DNA from: Sinosporangium album
GTDB lineage: Bacteria > Actinomycetota > Actinomycetes > Streptosporangiales > Streptosporangiaceae
Length of the DNA: 64,000 bases
NCBI RefSeq assembly: GCF_900100605.1
Contig: NZ_FNCN01000004.1
Span: forward strand, 1-64,000
Direction of reading: 5' to 3'
A program made the position numbers and the translations under genes. The notes beneath the pieces were generated by a model. It worked only from the letters and a program-made list of their open reading frames with translations, was not told the DNA's origin and did no database searches. Positions 57,341 through 64,000 of this stretch are shown piece by piece (the first letter of the stretch is position 1; each line of letters starts with the position of its first letter).

Positions 57341-57898
57341 ATGCCCGTCTCACCCCGCGCCCGGCTTCCCGCGGCGGTCCTCTTCGACCGGGACGGCACA
57401 CTGATCGAGGACGTCCCGTACAACAGCCGCCCCGACCTCGTCAGACCCCTCCCAGGAAGCCGCGAGGCGGTCGAGCGGGTCCGCCGCGCGGGCGTGGCCA
57501 CCGGTGTGATCACCAACCGGTCCGGCGCGGCCCCAGGGCTGATCGAGCCGGAGCGGCTGTCGGCCGTCAACGCCCGGGTCGACGAACTCCTCGGCCCCTT
57601 CGACGTATGGGCGGTGTGCCCCCACGACGACGCGGCGCGGTGCACATGCGGCAAACCCGCCCCCGGCCTCGTCCTGCACGCCGCCACCAGCCTGGGCGTG
57701 GACGCCCGGGACTGCGTCGTGATCGGCGACATCGGCCGAGACGTCGAGGCGGCGCGGGCCGCGGGCGCCCGCGCGATCATGGTGCCGACGCGCTACACGC
57801 TCCGCCACGAGATCGAAGCTGCCGAGGAGACCGCCGACAGCCTGCACACCGCAGTGCTCAAAGCGATCGGCGAGGTCCCCGCGGAACCGGCCCCATGA
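57341..57898 (+). CDS. HAD-IIIA phosphatase, GmhB-like
   Basis: A 185-residue enzyme. LFDRDGTLIEDVPYN holds the DxD nucleophile motif, VITNRSGAAPG motif II, and CVVIGDIGRDVEAARAAG motif IV. CPHDDAARCTCGKPAPG is the zinc-binding loop that distinguishes GmhB (heptose-1,7-bisphosphate 7-phosphatase) and histidinol-phosphatase-like enzymes. TGGAGGG precedes ATG 57341, the first residue before the domain. A TATAAT box at 57226-57231 lies in the AT-rich divergent promoter region. Confidence 0.87.
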   Translation: MPVSPRARLPAAVLFDRDGTLIEDVPYNSRPDLVRPLPGSREAVERVRRAGVATGVITNRSGAAPGLIEPERLSAVNARVDELLGPFDVWAVCPHDDAARCTCGKPAPGLVLHAATSLGVDARDCVVIGDIGRDVEAARAAGARAIMVPTRYTLRHEIEAAEETADSLHTAVLKAIGEVPAEPAP

Positions 57899-57976
57899 CG
57901 GGGATCCCGTTGTGGAGAGACGGCACGGCGACCAAGGTCATCTCCCAATTTTCTCCCACACACAGAAAAAGGGCCC

Positions 57977-58005
57977 GGTCCGCTTAGCGGATCAGGACCC
58001 TGATC
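57977..58005. terminator. Nested hairpin beside the tRNA fragment
   Basis: GGTCC/GGACC encloses TCCGC-TTA-GCGGA, and GATCAG/CTGATC overlaps it. It may terminate the phosphatase transcript or belong to the native flank of the tRNA gene. Confidence 0.4.
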
Positions 58006-58018
58006 TGGTCAAACTGGG

Positions 58019-58066
58019 TCGGGGTGGCGGGATTTGAACCCACGGCCTCTTCGTCCCGAAATCTCG
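58019..58066 (-). tRNA. 3' half of tRNA-Pro(CGG); probable attachment-site remnant
   Basis: On the minus strand, the sequence from about 58065 to 58019 reads as an anticodon loop TTCGGGA, stem CGAAG, variable AGGCC, T arm GTGGG-TTCAAAT-CCCGC, acceptor CACCCCG and discriminator A, all matching the 3' half of actinobacterial tRNA-Pro(CGG). The upstream bases do not form the matching anticodon stem, D arm or CGGGGTG acceptor strand, so no functional tRNA is encoded. A lone 3' half is what site-specific integration into a tRNA gene leaves at the far junction. Confidence 0.72.
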
Positions 58067-58069
58067 GCT

Positions 58070-58498
58070 ACCCCACTGGTGCACTCCTGTCCCACCCGCT
58101 GACGAGGGTGAGTCCGTCTCTCAAGATCTCTGGATATGCCCCTCACTCCGATGCGGTTGCTGTACTTCGTGGCTGTACAGACTGCCGTGACTGCCCAGGT
58201 CAGGAAGGGGGTTGTGGGGCGACCGTGCCAGCCGGCTGAAGCGGCACAGGAGGACGGTCCGAGCCTGATGTGCCGCCATCATGATCGCCAAGGCTGCGGC
58301 TGGGGTGCCAGCGGCGGCCGGGATGCCGTCGGTGAAGTGGACAAGTGGCCGCTCAGGAGCGATGTCCACTTCAGCGCGTGGACGGCTTCGGGCGCGGAGC
58401 ATTTCAATCGGTCACGATGACGCCCGATGGTTCCTGGTGCCTGGTGAAGGCACCGGCTGAAGGCGGCAGACAGGGTCCCCGGCATTGGGAGCAGAGGA
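58070..58498. other. Leader region of the lanthipeptide cluster, no gene seen
   Basis: About 430 bp between the tRNA fragment and the precursor gene. No protein-like frame is supported; it presumably contains the promoter of the precursor operon. Confidence 0.45.
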
Positions 58499-58684
58499 AT
58501 GAGCGCGCCAACGATTGAGACACAGACCCAGGTGGCCAGCGTCGAGGGCCAGGGCGGCGGGTTCGACCCGTTCGACCTCGACATCGCCTTCATCGAGGGC
58601 ACGCCGGCGGCGGACACGGTGCTGATGTGCGGTACCGGCGACACGTGCGGGAGCTCGTGCCCCAGCGCCTGCACGACGTCGTAG
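58499..58684 (+). CDS. FxLD-class lanthipeptide precursor
   Basis: A 61-residue peptide. The leader contains GFDPFDLDIAFIEG, with the F25-x-L27-D28 motif that names the FxLD class. The presumed core, from about residue 38, has Cys44, Cys50, Cys54 and Cys58, together with Thr40, Thr46, Thr49, Ser52, Ser53, Ser56, Thr59, Thr60 and Ser61. These are enough Ser/Thr for up to four (methyl)lanthionine rings. Asp48 (in CGTGDTCGSS) is a candidate for the isoaspartate-type methyltransferase. GAGCAGAGGA precedes ATG 58499. The cleavage site is not determined by sequence alone. Confidence 0.85.
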   Translation: MSAPTIETQTQVASVEGQGGGFDPFDLDIAFIEGTPAADTVLMCGTGDTCGSSCPSACTTS

Positions 58685-58736
58685 AGGGCGAAGTCCTTGT
58701 TCGGTCTCGGGCACGTGATCAGGAACGGAGCGTGAG

Positions 58737-60758
58737 ATGACCCGAGTCAGGCGCAGGATCTACATGCGCAGCGGTGCGGCGATGCTTCGCGCCTCGGTGA
58801 ACCTCACGGGACCGAATCTGCCTGCGTGGCCGGGGCCGGACGGCACGGGGGAAGACTGGCGGACGTGGATCGACCGGGCGTGGGCCGACAGATCGTTCCG
58901 GCGGGCGGTCAGCTCTGCCAGTCCGGAGCTCGCCCGACAGGTTGGCGTGATCGTCAGTGGGCGGCCGTTGAAGTTGCGTCGAATGCAGCGAGCCGCCTTG
59001 TCCGTCGCGCGTTACGCCAACCGGTACGTACATCGGTCTACGCCGTTTGGGTGGTTCGCGGGTGTCGGGCTCGTCGAGTTCGGTGCTGGGGCGTTCGTGC
59101 GATTCGGAGAGGGGCACGAGGTCTGCGCTCGGGTCGATCCGGCGGAGCTGGACGGCTGGCTCAGCGAGCGGGAGTCCGACGCCGTCGTGATGTCCGACGT
59201 CGATGTGTGTGTGAACAACCTGGCGCGGGTGGAGGGGAACCGCGTCTTCGTTCCGTCGGAGGGCGATTCACGCTTCTCGCTGGCGCTGACTTCGGCGGTG
59301 GCCCTGGTCCTCAAGACGGCCGTCGCGCCGATCGGTTGTTCGGTGCTGGTCGACAAGCTCTCGGCAGAGTTTCCGGGCGTCAGTGAGGAGCGGTCGGGCG
59401 CGCTCGTGAGGGAGCTGCTTCGGGTTCGCCTGCTCAGGTCGGCGATGCGCGCCGCCGCCACCGTCACCGATCCCAGCGCGGGAGTTCCGGCGCTCACGCA
59501 AACCACGGCCGGTACGGTCGATGTGCGCCTGGACGCTCGGGTGCGGCTGCCGGAGACCGTCTCCATCGAGATCGAGACGGCTGCGACCGCGCTGGCGAGG
59601 CTTGCCACCTATCCGGCTGGAACCGCGGCATGGCGCCGCTACATCGAGCGCTTCGAGGAGCGGTACGGCGAAGGTGCCGAGGTCGAGTTGGACCGGCTGG
59701 TCGACCCAGTCTCGGGGTTGGGGCTGCCGGACGGCTTCGGCCAGGTCGAGGAGCCCCCACGGCCGATGTCGCGCCGTGACCGCCTGCTGCTGGAGCTCGC
59801 TGGCACTGCTGCGGTCGAGGGCCGACGGTCCATGATCCTCACCGAGGAAATGATCGAGGAACTGGAAGCGGCTGCCGGAGGCCCTGCGCTCGTGCCAGCG
59901 CCTCACCTTGAGCTGTGTGCTCAGGTGCAGTCGCGCTCGCTTGCCGCTCTTGATGCTGGCGACTTCCGCGTCCGGGTGCTGACCGTCTCCCGCGCGGCGG
60001 GGACGATGACCGGGCGGTTCTGGCACCTGTTTCCCGAGGCCGCTTCCGAGTACGCCACCCTCCCAACGGTGGACCCTCAGGCCAGCCTGGCGCAGTTGTC
60101 GTTTCATCCCGCACGCGTCGGGGCCGATCTCTTGGCCCGCGCGCCGCAGGTACTTCCGAAGATCGTGAGCGTCGGCGAATTTCGACATGTGGGGCCGGAC
60201 GTCCACTTCGCCTCCGACTTGTCGGTCGGACTGCGAGCAGGGCACCTCTATCTGACCGTGACGGAGACGGGTGACCGTCTGGAGCTCCTGACGCCGACGG
60301 CTATCAACTTCGTCTGGAACAGCTTCACGCCTCCTCTGGTCAGGTTCCTGGCCGAGATCAGCAGGGCCGCGACGCCCCAGGTGACCTGGTTCGACTGGGG
60401 CGCGGCATGGACGCTGCCTTTCACACCGGCGCTCCACTACCGGCGCAGCGTTCTGGCCGCCGCCCGGTGGCAGCTTCGTGCCCGGGTGCTGCCCGATCGA
60501 ACGGCTCCCCTTGAGCGCTGGGTAGAGCGGCTACATACCTGGCGGCTGGGAGTCGGCGCTCCCGAGCGTGTACTCCTCGCTCTGGACGACCAACACCTGC
60601 ATCTGAACCTCACGCTGAATCTTGATCTTGACCTCCTCCGCTCTCACCTCAGCGCTTCCCGCACCGCGATCCTCCACGAGGCACCACCGCTCGACGCGAA
60701 CGGGTGGATCGGCGGGAGAGCCCATAGTGTCGTTCTGCCGATGAGGTCGAGCCGATGA
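58737..60758 (+). CDS. Lantibiotic dehydratase, glutamylation domain (split LanB)
   Basis: A 673-residue protein covering only the N-terminal glutamylation part of class I dehydratases. RRIYMRSGAAMLRASVNLTG-like opening, RYVHRSTPFGWFAGVGL, and FAEISRAATPQVTWFDWG near the C-terminus are recognisable. It uses glutamyl-tRNA to activate Ser/Thr side chains in the precursor. The elimination domain is absent and is found instead in the fusion protein two genes on. It starts 52 bases after the precursor stop and shares ATGA with lanC. Confidence 0.88.
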   Translation: MTRVRRRIYMRSGAAMLRASVNLTGPNLPAWPGPDGTGEDWRTWIDRAWADRSFRRAVSSASPELARQVGVIVSGRPLKLRRMQRAALSVARYANRYVHRSTPFGWFAGVGLVEFGAGAFVRFGEGHEVCARVDPAELDGWLSERESDAVVMSDVDVCVNNLARVEGNRVFVPSEGDSRFSLALTSAVALVLKTAVAPIGCSVLVDKLSAEFPGVSEERSGALVRELLRVRLLRSAMRAAATVTDPSAGVPALTQTTAGTVDVRLDARVRLPETVSIEIETAATALARLATYPAGTAAWRRYIERFEERYGEGAEVELDRLVDPVSGLGLPDGFGQVEEPPRPMSRRDRLLLELAGTAAVEGRRSMILTEEMIEELEAAAGGPALVPAPHLELCAQVQSRSLAALDAGDFRVRVLTVSRAAGTMTGRFWHLFPEAASEYATLPTVDPQASLAQLSFHPARVGADLLARAPQVLPKIVSVGEFRHVGPDVHFASDLSVGLRAGHLYLTVTETGDRLELLTPTAINFVWNSFTPPLVRFLAEISRAATPQVTWFDWGAAWTLPFTPALHYRRSVLAAARWQLRARVLPDRTAPLERWVERLHTWRLGVGAPERVLLALDDQHLHLNLTLNLDLDLLRSHLSASRTAILHEAPPLDANGWIGGRAHSVVLPMRSSR

Positions 60759-61804
60759 GCGCACCCCACATGCAGGCGCTGGCCGAGGGAACGCTCGGGC
60801 TGGCGCTTCTGCACCTTGAACGCGGCGATCTCGCCTCCGCGCGACCGCTCCTGGCGGACGCGGTCGCCGATGGCGTCAGCGTCGGAGCGAACGCCTCCTT
60901 GTTCCACGGCGCTCCCGCGCTGGAGTTCGTCCTCGGGTGTGCTGGCCGACGAGATCCAGCCGTAGAGGACGCTGTCGATCGAGTGGTCAGTGCTCGCTTG
61001 TCAGCTGCGGACGAGCGCCGAGGCTCAGAACGGCGCCCCAGTCTCAAGGAATTCGATTTGATCTCCGGGCTCACCGGGATGGCGGCGCTGCTCCTGTCGC
61101 GTCCCCGACCTTCATCGGGTCTCGACGATGTCCTGACCTACCTGATCGGACTCGCGACCCCGTCGGAGGGAGTACCAGGTTGGTGGTCGGACGACAGCCC
61201 TGGCCACGAGGAGACCGTCGGCGGGCACAGCAATCACGGGATCGCGCACGGGATCGCCGGTCCGCTCGCGATGCTCGCGATCGCGGCGCGTCGTGGTGCC
61301 CGCATTGAGGGCCAGGTGGAGGCGATGGAGGTCTTCTCCCGCTGGTTGGAGCGCTTTGGGGCGTTCTACTGGGTCACGCGCGATCAACTCGCGGCCAACG
61401 ACCCACCGCGGACACATCCGGGGAGGCCGTCGTGGTGCTACGGAGATCTCGGCATCGCTCGCGCGCTCCAGCTGGCGGCGATCGCAACGGGAGACCTGAC
61501 CAAACAGCAGGCAGCCGAGGACCGCGCGTACGACGCCCTCACTGATCCGGTTCGTCTTGGTCTGGTCATTGACGCGTCGCTGTGTCACGGCTGGGCTGGC
61601 TTGCTCGCGGTCACACGGGCGATAGCTGCCGATAGCCGCAGCCCGCAGCGGTTCAGCGCCCTGGCCGAAGCGCTTTCCGCCCGTCTCGCCGAGACCATCG
61701 CGGCTTTGCCCAAGACGGGGTTTTTGGAAGGTCGAACCGGAGCCCGGTTGGCGCTGGAGGGATCGACCACCACCGGCTGGACTCGCGCGCTGCTGATCGA
61801 CTAA
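60755..61804 (+). CDS. LanC-like lanthionine cyclase
   Basis: A 349-residue alpha/alpha-toroid enzyme that adds Cys thiols to dehydrated Ser/Thr. The catalytic His lies in GGHSNHGIAHGIAGPLAM. The zinc ligands are the Cys of PSWCYGDLGIARAL and Cys-His of SLCHGWAGLL; all are present. It overlaps the dehydratase stop by four bases. The N-terminus is a little divergent, but the fold repeats are complete. Confidence 0.92.
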   Translation: MSAPHMQALAEGTLGLALLHLERGDLASARPLLADAVADGVSVGANASLFHGAPALEFVLGCAGRRDPAVEDAVDRVVSARLSAADERRGSERRPSLKEFDLISGLTGMAALLLSRPRPSSGLDDVLTYLIGLATPSEGVPGWWSDDSPGHEETVGGHSNHGIAHGIAGPLAMLAIAARRGARIEGQVEAMEVFSRWLERFGAFYWVTRDQLAANDPPRTHPGRPSWCYGDLGIARALQLAAIATGDLTKQQAAEDRAYDALTDPVRLGLVIDASLCHGWAGLLAVTRAIAADSRSPQRFSALAEALSARLAETIAALPKTGFLEGRTGARLALEGSTTTGWTRALLID

Positions 61805-61840
61805 CGCGAACTTCGACCTGAGCAGGAGAGAGCACGACCA

Positions 61841-63889
61841 ATGGACTGGAACGACGAGAACCTCCCGGTCATGACGCCCGAGCAGGGCTGGTGCCAGGTG
61901 ACGGTCACGTTCAAGGGCGGTGCCGGAATCAGCAGGGAAGCCGCGATCGCCCTGACGGCCGCCCTGTCCGATCAGCGGTTCCATTTTCTCCGCAAGGAGG
62001 GGAAGCTTCGCTTGCGCACCGAGCGTCCTGCGGACAGGGTGTTGAACGATTTCGTCACCGCTGGCCTGGCGACTAGCTGGGCTGCTGGAGTGTATGAGCC
62101 CGAGACCAACGCGTTCGGCGGGCCTCAGGGAATGAGCGTCGCGCACCACATCTTTTGCGCCGACAGCCGGGCGGCTCTGGCCGAGACGGGAGACGCGCGC
62201 ACCAGGGAGCGGGCCATCCTGCTCGTCTCGACCATGAACCGAGCCGCCGGGCTCGATCCGTTCGAGATCGGAGATGTCTGGGCGAAGGTCGCGGATCTCC
62301 GGCCGAAGATCGAGCCTCCCGCGAGCGGGCGACGCCAGGCATCCCTCTCCGCGATGCGCCGCCTGATGAACGCCGACGCGGGACAACGAGAGGACGCGGA
62401 GCATGGCTGGCTCGCACGAGTCGAGGCTTTCGAAGAAGCCGGTCGCAGCCTCAGGCAACTCAACGCCGACGGCCTGCTGACGCGCGGGCTGCGCGCCGTC
62501 CTCGCACATCATGTGGTCTTCACCTTCAACCGAGCCGCCGTGCCCGTCGCCGAGCAATCGGCAGCGGCATGGCTGGCCCGACACGCTGCTTTCACCGATG
62601 ACGAACCCGCTGCCGCGCCCAGCGGATCAGCAGGTCCGACCGCCCATAACCTCACGAACATGGAGACGACCATCACCACGACCATCGATCCCGCCGAGCT
62701 CCGCGCTGACCTGGTGACCAGACTCACCGCGTCCGGCCACCTGCGCACCCCGGCGATCATCGAGGCGTTCTCGACCTCAGAACGCCACGCGTTCGTCCCG
62801 GATGCGGAGCCGGAGGCCGCCTACAAGGACGACGCCGTCTCGATCAAGCTCGACGACGACGGCGAGATGATCTCCTGCATTTCCGCACCGTCGATCGTCG
62901 CCACGCAGTTGGAGCAGCTCGACCCGCGCCCTGGACACAAGATCCTCGAAGCCGGGGCCGCTACCGGGTACAACGCAGATCTCCTCGGCCGCCTGGTCCA
63001 CCCCGGCGGGCACGTGTGGACCGTGGACGTAGACCAGGATCTCGTCGACAACGCCAAGGCCAACCTCTCCACCGCCGGTGCTTCGAACGTCACCGTGCTC
63101 CTGGCCGACGGCGCGGCGGGGCTCCCCGAGCACGGCCCCTACGACCGGATCCAGTTCAGCGTAGGTGCCGGCGACGTTCCGAACGCCGTCCTGGAGCAGC
63201 TCGCGCCCAACGGACGCCTGGTGATCCCGATGAGGATTCGCGGCAGCATCTCCCGCTCTTTCGCCTTCGAGCGAGACGGCGATACCTGGAAGACCGTCTC
63301 CTGCGAGATGGCGACGTTCGTTCCGCTCCGCAAGGGAGTCTGCGACGACGTCTACACCCTCGTCCACCATCAGGGACCCGGGAATGTCCGGCTGGAGACC
63401 TTCAGCGAACAGCAGGTCGACCGCGAGGCGATGACCACCATCCTCGACACACCAGCCACTAGGAAGTACACCGGGGTCAAGTTCCGGCAGGGTGATCCGT
63501 GGCAGTGGGTCTACCTGTGGCTGGCGTGCGTCCTCCCGAACGGCCTGTCCCGGATGCCTGGCCAGCGGCCCGGATTCACGCCCCACTTCGGATGGGGCTC
63601 GATGGCGGCTCTCGACGCGGGGGCGCTGGCCTACCTGACCGTCCGGGAGGGCGAGGATGACGCTGGCCGGTTCTGGGAGATCGGAGTCCTCGGCCACGGC
63701 ACCGGTTCGGCGGAGCTCACTGACCAGATCGTGACCGCGATCGCCGATTGGAGCCGCGACTACGGCAACAGTGCGCCCGAGCCCGGGTTCCGAATGGCCA
63801 CCGCCGCCCACCGCGATCAGCTCAAGGCCGCTGAGCCGCGCTTCGTGATCGACAAGAAGTTCAGCCGCCTCGTCGTCGACTGGCCATGA
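61841..63889 (+). CDS. Fusion: LanB elimination domain + FxLD-system methyltransferase
   Basis: A 682-residue protein. Residues ~1-260 match the thiopeptide-type/SpaB C-terminal domain (GWCQVTVTFKGG, HFLRKEGKLRLRT, YEPETNAFGG, DSRAAL), which removes the glutamyl group to give dehydroamino acids. After a linker, ~285-682 is a PIMT-like SAM methyltransferase of the FxLD type (ILEAGAATGYNADLLGRL is SAM motif I near 368; GGHVWTVDVDQDLV; PNGRLVIPMRI). The latter would methylate a core Asp and lead to aspartimide or isoaspartate. It starts 36 bases after lanC, last complete gene of the operon. Confidence 0.9.
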   Translation: MDWNDENLPVMTPEQGWCQVTVTFKGGAGISREAAIALTAALSDQRFHFLRKEGKLRLRTERPADRVLNDFVTAGLATSWAAGVYEPETNAFGGPQGMSVAHHIFCADSRAALAETGDARTRERAILLVSTMNRAAGLDPFEIGDVWAKVADLRPKIEPPASGRRQASLSAMRRLMNADAGQREDAEHGWLARVEAFEEAGRSLRQLNADGLLTRGLRAVLAHHVVFTFNRAAVPVAEQSAAAWLARHAAFTDDEPAAAPSGSAGPTAHNLTNMETTITTTIDPAELRADLVTRLTASGHLRTPAIIEAFSTSERHAFVPDAEPEAAYKDDAVSIKLDDDGEMISCISAPSIVATQLEQLDPRPGHKILEAGAATGYNADLLGRLVHPGGHVWTVDVDQDLVDNAKANLSTAGASNVTVLLADGAAGLPEHGPYDRIQFSVGAGDVPNAVLEQLAPNGRLVIPMRIRGSISRSFAFERDGDTWKTVSCEMATFVPLRKGVCDDVYTLVHHQGPGNVRLETFSEQQVDREAMTTILDTPATRKYTGVKFRQGDPWQWVYLWLACVLPNGLSRMPGQRPGFTPHFGWGSMAALDAGALAYLTVREGEDDAGRFWEIGVLGHGTGSAELTDQIVTAIADWSRDYGNSAPEPGFRMATAAHRDQLKAAEPRFVIDKKFSRLVVDWP

Positions 63890-63904
63890 CGAGGGGCTAG
63901 AGCA

Positions 63905-64000
63905 GTGATAGAGCTCGCGATCGCCGCACGCATCCCGCTGGTTCGCCGTAACAAACCCCCTGGGCTCTCGCTGGAAGCACGCATCGCGGAGCTCACCGCG
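63905..64000 (+). CDS. 5' end of a further gene (cut by window edge)
   Basis: GTG 63905 with GAGGGG upstream opens a frame (VIELAIAARIPLVRR...) that stays open for 32 codons to the last base. It is probably part of the lanthipeptide operon, 15 bases after the fusion gene. Too short to assign a family. Confidence 0.5.
   Translation, partial: MIELAIAARIPLVRRNKPPGLSLEARIAELTA

Noticed and set aside
58019-58098. Full-length tRNA on the minus strand
   Set aside because: Only the 3' half fits tRNA-Pro; the 5' bases cannot form the acceptor (two mismatches), D arm or anticodon stem.

Overview
The window is high-GC DNA with dense, strongly G/C-third-position coding and frequent GTG starts. Its gene content (DUF3151, actinobacterial hybrid kinases, a CvnA-type sensor, an FxLD-class RiPP locus) points to a filamentous actinomycete. 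A member of the Streptosporangiales is my best guess, but that is inference; no rRNA or intact tRNA is present to fix the taxon.

Left part (1-29 kb) is mostly chromosomal housekeeping: a winged-helix regulator, murA, purD, corA, a glycerophosphodiester phosphodiesterase, the minus-strand run fba, DUF3151 gene, purA, then dedA, a voltage-gated cation channel, pyrE, a very large membrane-spanning ECF-sigma fusion, a NYN-domain protein, an RlmA-type 23S rRNA methyltransferase and an S9 peptidase. It is interrupted at 3.2-4.75 kb by a decayed toxin/defence patch (hipA scar plus a DUF262 gene with an in-frame stop). At 22-28.7 kb lies a signalling locus: a SpoIIE phosphatase divergent from a seven-HAMP hybrid histidine kinase and a stand-alone receiver protein, closed by a 17-bp-stem terminator.

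Middle part (29-50 kb) is accessory. A three-gene ABC-3C conflict system (nuclease-like effector, middle component, DUF2326 ATPase) with its own terminator is followed by a truncated ImmA/IrrE protease and an orphan CvnA-like kinase. Next come a small membrane protein, a complete BMP/ATPase/two-permease nucleoside-type ABC importer, a large DUF6571-like protein with a compositionally foreign 3' end, a lipoprotein, an aldo/keto reductase, a VOC protein, two tiny overlapping cysteine-rich zinc-finger genes (one only 49 codons), about 1 kb of gene-free, hairpin-rich DNA, a GlxA-type regulator with a DJ-1/PfpI partner, a deletion-scarred aarF/ubiB, and a membrane protein whose exported part looks like a seven-bladed propeller with one C-x4-C pair per blade.

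Right part (50-64 kb) holds tenA, an AlaA-type aminotransferase, an SDR/MerR divergent pair around a palindromic operator, and a glycan cluster (GT9 glycosyltransferase, O-carbamoyltransferase, GmhB-like phosphatase). At 58.02-58.07 kb sits the 3' half of a tRNA-Pro(CGG) gene without a matching 5' half. This is the signature of an attachment site, with the element on its right. That side carries a compact FxLD lanthipeptide cluster: precursor, split LanB, LanC, and a fusion of the LanB elimination domain with a protein-isoaspartate-type methyltransferase. Another gene begins at the window edge.
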